Below are positions 42,628-51,819 of a stretch of 64,000 nt of DNA, in pieces. Source of the stretch: Paenibacillus sp. FSL R5-0623 (GTDB taxonomy: Bacteria; Bacillota; Bacilli; Paenibacillales; Paenibacillaceae). The stretch lies in assembly GCF_037974265.1 (NCBI RefSeq), contig NZ_CP150233.1, forward strand, positions 4,836,001-4,900,000, read 5' to 3'. The translations under genes were made by a program, and so were the position numbers. Numbering within the stretch: the stretch's first letter is position 1; each line of letters starts with the position of its first letter. The notes under the pieces are model-generated. The model saw only the letters and a program-made list of their open reading frames with translations. It had not been told where the DNA came from and searched no databases.

Positions 42628-44961
42628 CTATTCGACAATCATTTTGGATATGCTCGTTTCCTTGATCGATTGGATGCTAATCCATGCTGTTAGTACAATC
42701 GTGCCTGCAAGTAACAATGGACACAAAACATATGCCTGTAACGGGTTAACAACAAAGACAATATTGGAAGCACCAAACGTCGACATAATAGCACTAACCA
42801 GCAACGGACCCAACGTATTGGACAATATCGTTCCAGTAACAACCCCTAAGATTAATATGACAAGTGACATCACGACATACTTGAACTTGATTTTAGACAA
42901 GGCAAACCCGAGACTTCTTAGTACAGCAATGTCGTTGTTGTCCTTGGCTACTAACATCTGAAGGAACAGTGCTGTAATTAAAATAGATATGAAGACACCG
43001 ATGACCAAGGCCAGCATCGTCACCAATTTCAATTGTTGGATGGTTCCGCCTAACGTCTGATCCAGATAACCTTGAAGATCGGTTACTTTGGCTGGCGAGA
43101 AAGCCGCCTCATATTCAGCAATTTTGGTAGCCATGTCCCCGCGATTATTCAGATCCAAACTGACCACATACCACAACACGCTATCCTTGTTGTAAGGCAA
43201 TAAGGCTTTCGCCGTTTTCCCACCATTCGTAACGTCCTGGTATATTCCGCTGACCGTCATCATCTGGTCCTTGCCATTAACGAGCAAGGTAAGTTGCTCA
43301 CCAGTCTTCAGGCGCAGCTCGCTACTGTTTGCATCAGATAACGCAATTTCATTCTCGGTTGTTGGCGCAGTACCGCTAACATAAGACAATGGGAAAATAC
43401 TGAAATCCCCAGTTTCTACACTCAGATTGTCGTAACTTCCTTCCGCATTTTTAATCTTGAACTGGCTTGTTACCAATGGGGAATACGTTTTGATGTCTTT
43501 ATCATTTTGGATCTGGGCAACCAGATTGTCATAACGCTGCTCCACATCGTCTGTGTGCCTCAAGTCAATGCGAATATCACTCTGTCCAACACCCATATAA
43601 GAAATAAAACTTGGCGCCTGCAAAGTGTTCAGGAAGTTGACCGGCACAATCATAATAAATGAACTGACTACAAAGACGAACAACAATAATCGGAACATCT
43701 TGATTCGCTGTATGACTTCCTTCAGACCAAGAAAGACAGGTACGGAAGACCAGCGATTGCGGGACAAACTAAGCCGGTTTCGAATGATCTGTGTATCTCC
43801 CAGGCTCCCGGTACGGAGAGCATCCACTGCGGAGATGGAACGAAAACGCCGCAGTACCGTTCGACAGAACAGAACAACCATGGCAAATATGATTCCAGCG
43901 GCTAATAACGGAATTGCGAAATGCAACAGGGTTGCAGGTGCTTTTCCCATATACAACATGATGTTGGAAACAAATAATCGGTTAACGCCAAGTGATGCAA
44001 TGTATCCAAGCACGGATGCGAATCCCGCCATAAATACATACTTCATCAGATACAGTCTCTTAATATCCTTCTCTGCGATCCCTATCGCTTTCATGACACT
44101 AATCTCACGATAATCTTCTTCGATGGTCGCAAGCATCGTGAATCGGATGCAGAGCATCGCAATCAGAATCAGCACAAGACTGACCAAAATAATAACGGCT
44201 GCAATGACTCCGTCGGTCATGGCATTCAGTACCTGGAACAGACCATAGGTTACGACTGGACCTGCATTGGGAAGTCCGGCATTTTGGTAAGCCTGGGTAA
44301 ATTCACTCGTCAGTCCGGGATCCGTCAACCGGAATTCGATGAGATACTCCATCTCTCCGATGCTCTGCTTCAGTTCCTGCAAATTCCCTGCACTCACAAT
44401 AAAACGTTTGGAGTGCACAACCGATGGATTCATCTGAGCATCACGGACAAAATCAACGATGGTATAAGAACGCTCAAATTGACCATTATCGATCCGAACC
44501 TGGTCGCCCACGCTCAATTTTTTTTGCTGCATGTAATATACCGGAACCGCAATCTCGCCATCGTTAACCTGAATAATCTCACTGTCCAGATTCAACAAAT
44601 AGTCGAAATCCTGATTCTGTGTAACAAAGTCAATGTCCATAACACTGTTCTTTTCAGACTCTGCTCCGAGGAACAGATTAGAGCCGTCAATGTTGACCAT
44701 TTCCACAATCTGATGCTGCTGGACCATGGCATTTTCTTCAGCCCATGTGTTCACTTTGGCCTGATCGATCTCTCCGGCATGCATTTGCACAAAGTGTGGT
44801 GTTTTGGATTCAGAAAATAGATATTGGATGGAACTCGTCAGTTCCATAATCATTCGTGACCCCGAAGATACCAGCAAGGCGGCCAGCAGTACAAAAATAA
44901 ATAAAGCAGCCGTAATTCCTTTTTTTCTCGTTATATCGTTTCTCAGCATTCGTAGCAGCAT
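42628..44961 (-). CDS. FtsX-like ABC transporter permease
   Basis: A 777-residue permease. One N-terminal helix (GITAALFIFVLLAALLVSSG) precedes a long extracellular region. Three helices at about 255-385 then form the first FtsX domain, and a second helix at about 435-455 precedes another extracellular region. A final FtsX domain fills about 660-770. It starts 35 bases after the thioesterase gene in the same direction and pairs with the ATPase that follows. Self-resistance to, or export of, the NRPS/PKS product is the likely role, by position. Confidence 0.88.
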   Translation of the reverse strand: MLLRMLRNDITRKKGITAALFIFVLLAALLVSSGSRMIMELTSSIQYLFSESKTPHFVQMHAGEIDQAKVNTWAEENAMVQQHQIVEMVNIDGSNLFLGAESEKNSVMDIDFVTQNQDFDYLLNLDSEIIQVNDGEIAVPVYYMQQKKLSVGDQVRIDNGQFERSYTIVDFVRDAQMNPSVVHSKRFIVSAGNLQELKQSIGEMEYLIEFRLTDPGLTSEFTQAYQNAGLPNAGPVVTYGLFQVLNAMTDGVIAAVIILVSLVLILIAMLCIRFTMLATIEEDYREISVMKAIGIAEKDIKRLYLMKYVFMAGFASVLGYIASLGVNRLFVSNIMLYMGKAPATLLHFAIPLLAAGIIFAMVVLFCRTVLRRFRSISAVDALRTGSLGDTQIIRNRLSLSRNRWSSVPVFLGLKEVIQRIKMFRLLLFVFVVSSFIMIVPVNFLNTLQAPSFISYMGVGQSDIRIDLRHTDDVEQRYDNLVAQIQNDKDIKTYSPLVTSQFKIKNAEGSYDNLSVETGDFSIFPLSYVSGTAPTTENEIALSDANSSELRLKTGEQLTLLVNGKDQMMTVSGIYQDVTNGGKTAKALLPYNKDSVLWYVVSLDLNNRGDMATKIAEYEAAFSPAKVTDLQGYLDQTLGGTIQQLKLVTMLALVIGVFISILITALFLQMLVAKDNNDIAVLRSLGFALSKIKFKYVVMSLVILILGVVTGTILSNTLGPLLVSAIMSTFGASNIVFVVNPLQAYVLCPLLLAGTIVLTAWISIQSIKETSISKMIVE

Positions 44962-44996
44962 AAACGAACATGGCTCCTCTCATCTACAAGTTGTTC

Positions 44997-45737
44997 CTAT
45001 TTATCTGGAGTCATAAAGCTTGTCAGACAATGCGCCACCGTTGAAGGTTGATGCATCATGAACATGTGAGCACCCTCTTTGATGGTTTGAAGCTTCATGG
45101 ATGTGCCAAAATATCGGCCCCATCTCAACGCGGATTGAAGGGTAACGGTACGATCCCGTTCTCCCCACAGATACAACACCGGCAATGAGAGCGGCTCATA
45201 TTCAAGCGTTGCTGCAGATTCCAACATCCTGAAATCCGCCCGGATGACGGGCAGAAAATAATTCAATAATTCTTTTTCATGTATCAGTTCTTGCGGGAGA
45301 GCTTCATAGGAAAACAGATGATCAATCAGATTTTCGTCTGACATCCGATCATAATTCTGCATCCCGCATTCGTCAGGCGTGTTGCAGGCAGATAACACAA
45401 GCCGTAGCGTTTTTGCTACATCTGGATGTTCCTGATATAAGCGCTGCGCAACGAAGTAGGCTGTAATCCCTCCCAGACTATGTCCAAATAACAGACTGCC
45501 AGGTTGTATAACATCCAGCAGCTTGCTGGTATACAGTTCTACAAGTTGCTGCATATGCTCCAGGGGTGTTTCGGTGTTCAGACCATGACCCGGGGACGTA
45601 AACGCCCAAATTTCCGTGTCAGGAAGGTACGGCACTAGGGGCTGAAAACTGTTGGAGTTGCCACCGAGATAAGGAAAACAGACCATTTGTCTGTTTCCTT
45701 CCCCCTTTTGTAGCCGCTCCAAATAGATCTGTTCCAT
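44997..45737 (-). CDS. Type II thioesterase
   Basis: A 246-residue alpha/beta hydrolase that removes wrong or stalled acyl groups from carrier proteins of assembly lines. The catalytic Ser is in LFGHSLGGITAYF, Asp in LYLWGERDRTVT, and His in KEGAHMFMMHQ. FPYLGGNSNSF near the N-terminus is the usual type II segment. The frame starts with GTG ATG; ATG 45737 is used. No type I thioesterase domain is visible in the window, so product release may lie elsewhere. Confidence 0.92.
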   Translation of the reverse strand: MEQIYLERLQKGEGNRQMVCFPYLGGNSNSFQPLVPYLPDTEIWAFTSPGHGLNTETPLEHMQQLVELYTSKLLDVIQPGSLLFGHSLGGITAYFVAQRLYQEHPDVAKTLRLVLSACNTPDECGMQNYDRMSDENLIDHLFSYEALPQELIHEKELLNYFLPVIRADFRMLESAATLEYEPLSLPVLYLWGERDRTVTLQSALRWGRYFGTSMKLQTIKEGAHMFMMHQPSTVAHCLTSFMTPDK

Positions 45738-45762
45738 CACTTATCCACCACCATAACCAGGC

Positions 45763-46647
45763 TTACTTTCTTTCCAGAACATATGCAGGGAATGTCTGAA
45801 GTGAAGTATCCACATTTTTACGCTTGAAGATGACATGTATGACAATAGCCGATATTGCAAAAAAGAAGAATTGCATAATTTGAACTTGCGGATTAAAGTA
45901 GTACAAATCAATTTGACTTCCTGTGGCTACAAGCCAGAATGCAAGCAGATAAAACAGAAGTGTACCTTTGGTTGCATTGAAGATATAACTTTGGAACACG
46001 ATAAATGCCATAAGCTGAACAACGTAGTATATGTAAGTGGTTGAGGTGCCAAAAGAGGAAATCAAGTATCCCGGGAGCACCCATAATCCGAACAACAGGC
46101 CGGTAATCAGACCACTTGTTATATTATTTTTTAACTTCCCTTGCAAGAATGGAAGCAAAAATCCGATCCAGCCAAACAGCCCACCAATCAGCCCCGTCTC
46201 CTTGATCAGATTCACAATCCCCAACCAGATCATTTCAGGTACACTATATGTCAGTTCAGGGACCGGTATGCCGAATAACAAGGAACCAAAGTGCATTGTT
46301 GATGCAAAGATGATGGAAATACCAATAATGATCGGTATCCAGAACAGGTCCTGTCTGCGCGGAACCAGCTTCATAAACATTCCTTTTAATGCTTCCGTTC
46401 CGCCCATCACATAACATGTAATTAATCCGGCAATGGAAGGTGAATACAGAGCAACGATCGCAAGTGGATGCATCAAGGTTAACTCACCTGTTATGGGTAC
46501 AATAAAATCCGCAAAGAACATGAACAAACTTGCGATTCCATAACATGTGCCAAAGGAAATCCCCAAAAACAAATACATATATTTGTTGGACGGGCTGGTT
46601 GCCGGACTTGTGACTGGACGAATGGATGCCTGATTAGCTGTAATCAT
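45763..46647 (-). CDS. CPBP-fold membrane protein lacking catalytic residues
   Basis: A 294-residue protein with about eight helices. The segment LFGWIGFLLPFLQ aligns with the CPBP/Abi motif EELGWRGFLLP, but the Glu pair and the Arg are replaced (GL and I). The second motif reads GLLFGLWVLPGYL, with Val where the catalytic His is usual. It therefore looks like a non-proteolytic relative. Its ATG overlaps the ACP stop (ATGA), so it is translated with the cluster. Product immunity or a membrane scaffold role is possible; CPBP proteins often give bacteriocin self-immunity. Confidence 0.7.
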   Translation of the reverse strand: MITANQASIRPVTSPATSPSNKYMYLFLGISFGTCYGIASLFMFFADFIVPITGELTLMHPLAIVALYSPSIAGLITCYVMGGTEALKGMFMKLVPRRQDLFWIPIIIGISIIFASTMHFGSLLFGIPVPELTYSVPEMIWLGIVNLIKETGLIGGLFGWIGFLLPFLQGKLKNNITSGLITGLLFGLWVLPGYLISSFGTSTTYIYYVVQLMAFIVFQSYIFNATKGTLLFYLLAFWLVATGSQIDLYYFNPQVQIMQFFFFAISAIVIHVIFKRKNVDTSLQTFPAYVLERK

Positions 46648-46907
46648 AGTGCCGCCTCCTTCTCAGTCAACTTTCTCTCAATAAGATCATGCAAACGGTT
46701 AATCGTGCAGAAATTAGCCAAATCCAGATCTTCATTTGCTATCTCAATCTGGAATCTTCGCTCTACAAAGTCCACCAAACGCATCGCAAAGAGCGAATTG
46801 ACGAACCGTTGCTCAAAATAATTGTCATTATCATTAATTTGAGTGTCTTCATGATCCATGGTGAGGTTGTTTCCGATAAACTCCCGAATTTCCTGACGAT
46901 AATCCAC
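46644..46907 (-). CDS. Discrete acyl carrier protein (glyceryl/hydroxymalonyl-ACP pathway type)
   Basis: An 87-residue carrier protein starting with GTG at 46907, with GGGGGAAGG upstream. The phosphopantetheine attachment Ser is expected in QRFVNSLFAMRLVDFVERRF, where Asn replaces the usual Asp before Ser. This sequence type accompanies FkbH proteins in methoxymalonyl/hydroxymalonyl-ACP pathways. Indeed the FkbH remnant lies 16 bases upstream. It would carry a glycerate-derived C3 unit through oxidation. Confidence 0.82.
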   Translation of the reverse strand: MDYRQEIREFIGNNLTMDHEDTQINDNDNYFEQRFVNSLFAMRLVDFVERRFQIEIANEDLDLANFCTINRLHDLIERKLTEKEAAL

Positions 46908-46922
46908 TGCCCTTCCCCCTTG

Positions 46923-47227
46923 TTATTGATGTTGCCCCTCGGGCACTAAAACCTCAATGTAGTCTGGAAACTCTACAGCCTGCTGCAAATCATGATAGAA
47001 CAGCACTCTTCCTTCCTGATCTGCAGATTGCTGCTGGAAACCGGCAAAGCTGCATCATTTTTACTGGCAACAGGATGCAAAATACCTCGCTGGTCCAGTT
47101 TTTCAATCACCTCCTTTAAGCCCGGCTTCAGTTGCACATCTGAAGATTCAAGCAAAACCCCATCCCATATGGTGTGGTCCAGATCCCAAACGATACACTT
47201 GATATCCTTGAGCTTTTCCATGGTCAT
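46923..47227 (-). pseudogene. FkbH-like glyceryl-ACP synthase gene with a large internal deletion
   Basis: FkbH proteins (HAD-IIIC) load 1,3-bisphosphoglycerate onto an ACP as a glyceryl unit. From ATG 47227 the reading gives the normal beginning: CIVWDLDHTIWDGVLLESS with the HAD Asp motif, then LDQRGILHPVASKND. At about 47045 this stops matching and the frame soon ends (TAG near 46978). In another frame the sequence continues RVLFYHDLQQAVEFPDYIEV to TAA at 46925-46923, which looks like an FkbH C-terminus. Some 250 residues of the usual roughly 350 are missing and the two ends are out of frame. The product is almost certainly inactive. Confidence 0.75.
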
Positions 47228-47240
47228 GCCACCCTTCATC

Positions 47241-48092
47241 TTAGTAGGCATAGAATCCTTGACCCGTCTTCCGCCCCCACTGTCCTGCATCAACCATTTT
47301 CTGCAACATCGGACAGCATCGGAATTTGGGGTCCTGATAACTGTCGTACAATACTTTCAATGAATGCACGACCGTATCCAGACCAATCAGATCCGCCGTC
47401 TCCAGCGGCCCCATCTGATAATTGAAGCCCTTCTTCATAATGGCGTCCACCTGCTCGGGTGTAGCGATTCCATCCTGTACAATGTAAGCCGCTTCATTCA
47501 TTAACAAGTGCGAGAGGCGATTAGAGACAAACCCGGGCAGATCCTCTATGACAACTGGACTTTTATCAAGAGTTTCCAAAAACGCTATCATCTCATGTTC
47601 CGTACCCTGCGTTGTATGATGTCCTTTGATCACCTCCACCATGGATTTAACGGGAACCGGATTCATCAGATGCACCCCAATGACTCGACCTGGGTCAGGC
47701 AAAAATGAAGCGAGCTTTGTCACGGAAATACAGCTTGTATTTAGCGCAAATAAAGCATCCGGACGAACCTTGTGGGATAGTCGTGCGTAAACTTCCTTTT
47801 TCAACTCCAGGTTTTCGGTTACATTTTCAATAATGATACTTGCCTCTTCCACACCCTCATCTTGTGTCTGGAACGAGATTCGTTCCATGATCTGATCCAG
47901 GGGCACCTGACCGTACCCTTGCTTCAGAAAGCAAGCTGAACGATATTCACGACGTATAACATCAGGGGCATGTTCGATGACCGACGCCGAAATATCCTGC
48001 AAAATTACACGATAACCAGCCCTCGCGACATCCAGTGCTGTGGCGCATCCCATTACCCCTGCGCCAATGATTGCAATGAGTCGATTATGCAT
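47241..48092 (-). CDS. 3-hydroxyacyl-CoA/ACP dehydrogenase family enzyme
   Basis: A 283-residue NAD-dependent dehydrogenase. It has Rossmann GAGVMGCATALDVARAGY, LNTSCISVTKLAS near the active site, GVHLMNPVPVKSMVEV with the catalytic His, and a C-terminal domain with GFVSNRLSHLLMNEA. In FkbH-type pathways (FkbK, ZmaG) this enzyme oxidises glyceryl-ACP at C3. AAGGAGG precedes the ATG. Position between the aminotransferase and the FkbH remnant supports that role. Confidence 0.87.
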   Translation of the reverse strand: MHNRLIAIIGAGVMGCATALDVARAGYRVILQDISASVIEHAPDVIRREYRSACFLKQGYGQVPLDQIMERISFQTQDEGVEEASIIIENVTENLELKKEVYARLSHKVRPDALFALNTSCISVTKLASFLPDPGRVIGVHLMNPVPVKSMVEVIKGHHTTQGTEHEMIAFLETLDKSPVVIEDLPGFVSNRLSHLLMNEAAYIVQDGIATPEQVDAIMKKGFNYQMGPLETADLIGLDTVVHSLKVLYDSYQDPKFRCCPMLQKMVDAGQWGRKTGQGFYAY

Positions 48093-48120
48093 ACCTAATC
48101 ACCTCCTTATTGAGCTACCA

Positions 48121-49440
48121 TTAGATCAGCTCGTCGTAGATCTCTTTCATTTCTGCAAGTGCTGCAGGGACACGCTCACCGAACCAGGCAACATCTTGCA
48201 TATCAAGCAGGATATTCGGATACATCCGCGAGAGCGTAGATACTAGAACACCGTGCTCAGCAAGCTTGCTATTTAACAAAATATCAAAAGACATCAATTC
48301 AAACGTATAATCAGCCGTATCCGTAAGCGGCTCCGTGCAGCAGTGATAAGAAGCACAGCCAGACGGCCCCTGAACAATTAAAGGCAGACCCACCTTCACT
48401 GCTTCCTGGCAGAGTATGTCATGCATCATCTCAGCGTGGCGGTTCATGCTGTGCATCGCATGTCCTCCATTGCGTCCCAACATTTCCAGCGTAGCTTTTA
48501 CAGCAGCTGTACCTAATGGATAGCCATTAAACGTACCCGCATGAATTACTTTTTTGTCTACAAGCAACTTCATGATATCCGCTCGGCCAACCAGGGCTGA
48601 TACCGGAACTCCGCCACCCGCGATTGCCTTCCCAAGTGTAGTCAGATCGGGCGTTACACCGAATAACTGTTGAGCACCACCGAGTCCCATACGGAAACCT
48701 GTTATAATCTCATCAAAAATGAGCACGATCTGGTAATGATCACATAACTGTCTGACTTTTTGCAGATAACCCGGAGCAGGCATGACTCCGCCTCCATTTA
48801 CACAAACCGGCTCCATGATTACTGCTGCAATGTCGTCTCCATGCTGGCGAAATAGTTCCTCCAGACGGGCTGCGTCATTCCATGGCAAGAGGTAGGATTG
48901 AGATTCCATGGCATCCCTTGCCCTCCCCTTTGTTCCTTTCATGTCACCGGGATAGTCTGAAGGTACAGGCAGACCTGTACGTGCAGTCTTGCCACCCATA
49001 ATATTGTCCGCATTGCCATGATAATGGCCTTCAAAACGTACAAAGCGATTTTTACCGGTCCACGCCCGGGCAAGACGAAGTGCATTCTGCACAATCTCCG
49101 TGCCTGATAACCCAAAACGAATCATCTCTGCTGAGGGTACATATTGATGGATCAGTTCCAGAGCCTCTGCATCCAGATCGCAATGACTTACGGAAAGAAC
49201 ACGGTCAATGGTATCCTTCAGACACTCGTTATACTCCTCGTTGCCGTGACCAACAATGAGGGCACCAAAGCGGGCATATAGATCCAAATACTCGTTGCCG
49301 TTCATGTCCGTCACTCTGCTTCGGGAAGCATGCTTGAAATGGAGCGGCGTCTCTTCCCAAGGAAGGTGAAAATTATAGTGCACACCGCCAGGCAGCCATT
49401 GTTTCACCCGCTGATTGTACTGCATCATCTCCGTGATCAT
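48121..49440 (-). CDS. Class III aminotransferase, glutamate-1-semialdehyde aminomutase type
   Basis: A 439-residue PLP enzyme. PLP-binding features are the GTEIVQNALRLARAWTGKNR segment, YHGNADN, the Asp in IFDEIITGFRMG and the Schiff-base Lys in LTTLGKAIAGG. The same type forms the aminotransferase domain of mycosubtilin and iturin synthetases, which converts a beta-keto acyl-ACP into a beta-amino acyl-ACP. Here it is a free protein coupled to the acyltransferase gene by an ATGA overlap. Neither PKS module in the window shows a ketoreductase, so beta-keto intermediates should be available. Confidence 0.88.
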   Translation of the reverse strand: MITEMMQYNQRVKQWLPGGVHYNFHLPWEETPLHFKHASRSRVTDMNGNEYLDLYARFGALIVGHGNEEYNECLKDTIDRVLSVSHCDLDAEALELIHQYVPSAEMIRFGLSGTEIVQNALRLARAWTGKNRFVRFEGHYHGNADNIMGGKTARTGLPVPSDYPGDMKGTKGRARDAMESQSYLLPWNDAARLEELFRQHGDDIAAVIMEPVCVNGGGVMPAPGYLQKVRQLCDHYQIVLIFDEIITGFRMGLGGAQQLFGVTPDLTTLGKAIAGGGVPVSALVGRADIMKLLVDKKVIHAGTFNGYPLGTAAVKATLEMLGRNGGHAMHSMNRHAEMMHDILCQEAVKVGLPLIVQGPSGCASYHCCTEPLTDTADYTFELMSFDILLNSKLAEHGVLVSTLSRMYPNILLDMQDVAWFGERVPAALAEMKEIYDELI

Positions 49441-50417
49441 CCCGTATCGCCTCCCCCACTTGTCTGGTTTACTGCTTCATATCGCTCCAGTAACCTGGAT
49501 CGATCTTGGGGATCATCCAGCGAATAGGCTGCAGGCAAGGTCTTATTCTCAGCCAGCATATTTCTTACGCTCTGGCCTGGACCGAAATCGATCCATACCG
49601 TCGCTCCCAGATTTTGAACGCGTGCCAATGCCTGATTCCAGCGAATGGGTTGCAAAAGCTGGCTGCTCAGCAGCTTAGGAATGTCCTCGGCTCCGCGAAT
49701 GAACTCACCATGTACTGTAGAGCAGATGGGAAACACCGGTGCAGAGAAGGAAATCCCTGCAAGCATCTCTTCAAGCTCAGGCAGAATGAACTGCATCAAC
49801 TCGCTATGATAAGGTGCATCTGCCTTCATTGGCATCATGCGAAAAGGAATGAATTCCCCACCGTAGCCATCCACCTGATCATCCAGCAGTTGAAGACCCT
49901 TCGCAGTACCTGCAACGACAAACTGTCCCGGTGAATTATAACCGGAGATCGTCACATACTCGTTCTGACGAATATTCTCGACTAATTCTTCAAGCGCTTC
50001 TTGGGTTACATCAACGACAATACCCGCTCTTCCTTTTTGCTCCTGAATGGAGCGATGCATCAACGCACCACGCTGAGCTGTAAAACGGATTCCATCAGCA
50101 AATCGCAATGCTCCCGCCGCTACCAAAGCCGAAATCTCCCCCAAACTGTGACCTACTGCATAATCTGGAGTCATTCCTGTCCGGCGAACAAATGAGTCAA
50201 ATAGAACGTAGCTTGCTGTCAGTACAGCAGGTTGAGCATATTCAGAGACCGTCAATTGATCCAGGGCCCCTTCCATAACCAGTGCCTTCAAATCAAATCC
50301 GATCACCTCGCTCGCTTCCGCAAAGATCTGATTCGCCTCCGGCTCACTGTCCAACAACTCGCTGCACATTCCGATATACTGGCTTCCCTGGCCGGGAAAT
50401 AGCGCACAGAACGTCAT
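49437..50417 (-). CDS. Free-standing acyltransferase (trans-AT, FabD/FenF-like)
   Basis: A 326-residue malonyl-CoA:ACP transacylase-like enzyme with all catalytic parts: LFPGQGSQYIGM, the nucleophile Ser in YAVGHSLGEISALVAAGAL, Arg in TAQRGALMHRS and His in DAPYHSELM. The last motif is FabD-like and suggests malonyl or a similar small unit. Both AT domains inside the synthases lack the Ser, so this enzyme probably loads their ACPs. The equivalent in iturin clusters is FenF/ItuD. Overlaps the genes on both sides. Confidence 0.92.
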   Translation of the reverse strand: MTFCALFPGQGSQYIGMCSELLDSEPEANQIFAEASEVIGFDLKALVMEGALDQLTVSEYAQPAVLTASYVLFDSFVRRTGMTPDYAVGHSLGEISALVAAGALRFADGIRFTAQRGALMHRSIQEQKGRAGIVVDVTQEALEELVENIRQNEYVTISGYNSPGQFVVAGTAKGLQLLDDQVDGYGGEFIPFRMMPMKADAPYHSELMQFILPELEEMLAGISFSAPVFPICSTVHGEFIRGAEDIPKLLSSQLLQPIRWNQALARVQNLGATVWIDFGPGQSVRNMLAENKTLPAAYSLDDPQDRSRLLERYEAVNQTSGGGDTG

Positions 50418-51565
50418 ACGCCACCGCCACGCTTGTAATAGGCTTTTAATCCGTAATGCGAGATCATTTCCTGCTGCATCTGAGAAGAACCCTCAATAAT
50501 CTCCAGAATTTTGGCTTCCTTATACAGCCTGGCAACAGGATATTGGTTACTAATTCCATTCGCACCATGAACCTGTAGCGCATCACTTGCAACTTCAACA
50601 GCAACTTTGGACGTAAAATATTTGGCGATCGTTGTCTCCATGGCGGCCTGCGGGTCCTTGGCTTCTCTCAGCTCGGCTGCACGTAAACATAATGCTCGTG
50701 CTGCATGGACTTTTGTCACCGCATCTCCAATCATGCCGCGAATCAACTGAAAATGACTCAGCTTCTGATCAAATTGCTTCCGCTTCCTTGAGTAAGTCAC
50801 CATGGCATCCAGCGCTTCCTGCGCAATCGCCAGCCCTGCCCAGGCAATGCTATATCTGCCCTGGTCCAGCGCCCCGGTTACGATGTACTCAAAACCTTCA
50901 TTCAGACGTCCAATAATGTGATTCTTTGGTACACGCACCTCATGGAGATCAATCTCAGCTATACCTGTCTCTCCCGCAACCATGACACCTTCGATAGGTT
51001 GGGTCTGTACACCCTCAAACTGGCGTTCGACCCAAAAAGCAGTGCTTCGTCCCTGATTCGAGGCAATAATGATAAATACATCTGCCAGATGTCCAAACGT
51101 GATCCACTTCTTTTTTCCATTCAAAACATAACAGTCCGATTCTTCTCTCCACTCGGTCTTTACACTTTTGGCATCTGAACCAACTTCCGGTTCAGTCAGG
51201 CCAAAAGCAGCAATCCATTCTCCCTTCACCAACTTGGGCAGCCAGGACGATTTTTGCTCAGGCGTTCCGAAACGTACCAACGTTTCACTTACAAGTGAAG
51301 TATGTACCGTTAACAAGCTGCGAACGGCTGGAAGAGCCTTGCCAAATACTTCAGTCAACAGCCCGTACGCCTTAGGGCCGAGACCCATGCCGCCATATTC
51401 AGCCGGGATCGAGGCAGCCAAGTAACCTTTTTCAGCCATGGCACGGATCAATGTTCTGGGAATGGCTTGCTGTTCTTGAATTTGTTGAGCATAAGGACGA
51501 ATTTCACGGGCAGCAAACAATTCAGCTTCATGAATGATCTCTTGCTCTACATCCACTTCAATCAT
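50414..51565 (-). CDS. Acyl-CoA dehydrogenase family flavoenzyme
   Basis: A 383-residue FAD enzyme. AFGLTEPEVGSDAKSV and WITFGHLADVF contact FAD. The C-terminal helical region has QVHGANGISNQYPVARLYKEAKIL and EIIEGSSQMQQ, which carries the usual catalytic Glu region. In methoxy-, hydroxy- or aminomalonyl-ACP routes (FkbI, ZmaE/ZmaI) this type oxidises the ACP-bound C3 unit. It could also desaturate an acyl-ACP. Overlaps the ACP before and the AT after by 4 bases each. Confidence 0.88.
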   Translation of the reverse strand: MIEVDVEQEIIHEAELFAAREIRPYAQQIQEQQAIPRTLIRAMAEKGYLAASIPAEYGGMGLGPKAYGLLTEVFGKALPAVRSLLTVHTSLVSETLVRFGTPEQKSSWLPKLVKGEWIAAFGLTEPEVGSDAKSVKTEWREESDCYVLNGKKKWITFGHLADVFIIIASNQGRSTAFWVERQFEGVQTQPIEGVMVAGETGIAEIDLHEVRVPKNHIIGRLNEGFEYIVTGALDQGRYSIAWAGLAIAQEALDAMVTYSRKRKQFDQKLSHFQLIRGMIGDAVTKVHAARALCLRAAELREAKDPQAAMETTIAKYFTSKVAVEVASDALQVHGANGISNQYPVARLYKEAKILEIIEGSSQMQQEMISHYGLKAYYKRGGGV

Positions 51566-51819
51566 TCGGCAACCCCCTCTTGAAGAAGAGATTCATTCAG
51601 ATAGGCGGCGAACTCGGCAATTGTTTTGTATTCAAACAACGCAACCGGACTGATGTCAACTTGAAGATGCTTACGCGCACGGTTAATGATCTTGAGCGCC
51701 TGCACAGAGGAGACACCAATTTTCAAAAAATTCATCTCTTCATCGATGTCCTCTGGCTCCTGATTCAGCGCTGCAGCAATCTCGCTTTTGAGAAAAAGCT
51801 CAATTTCTTCTTTTGTCAT
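51562..51819 (-). CDS. Discrete acyl carrier protein
   Basis: An 85-residue carrier protein. ATG 51819 overlaps the stop of the FAAL-ACP-KS gene (ATGA) and has GGAGG upstream; the open frame to 51930 is a shadow of that gene. The pantetheine Ser lies in FLKIGVSSVQALKIINRAR. Its place right after a KS that has no ACP of its own downstream suggests it is the acceptor ACP for that KS, or the carrier for the acyl-CoA dehydrogenase encoded next. Confidence 0.9.
   Translation of the reverse strand: MTKEEIELFLKSEIAAALNQEPEDIDEEMNFLKIGVSSVQALKIINRARKHLQVDISPVALFEYKTIAEFAAYLNESLLQEGVAE

Noticed and set aside
46973..47293. Treating the 106-codon frame as an intact small HAD protein
   Set aside because: Only the first third of a HAD-IIIC fold is present, and an FkbH-like C-terminus continues in another frame, so a deletion remnant explains it better.
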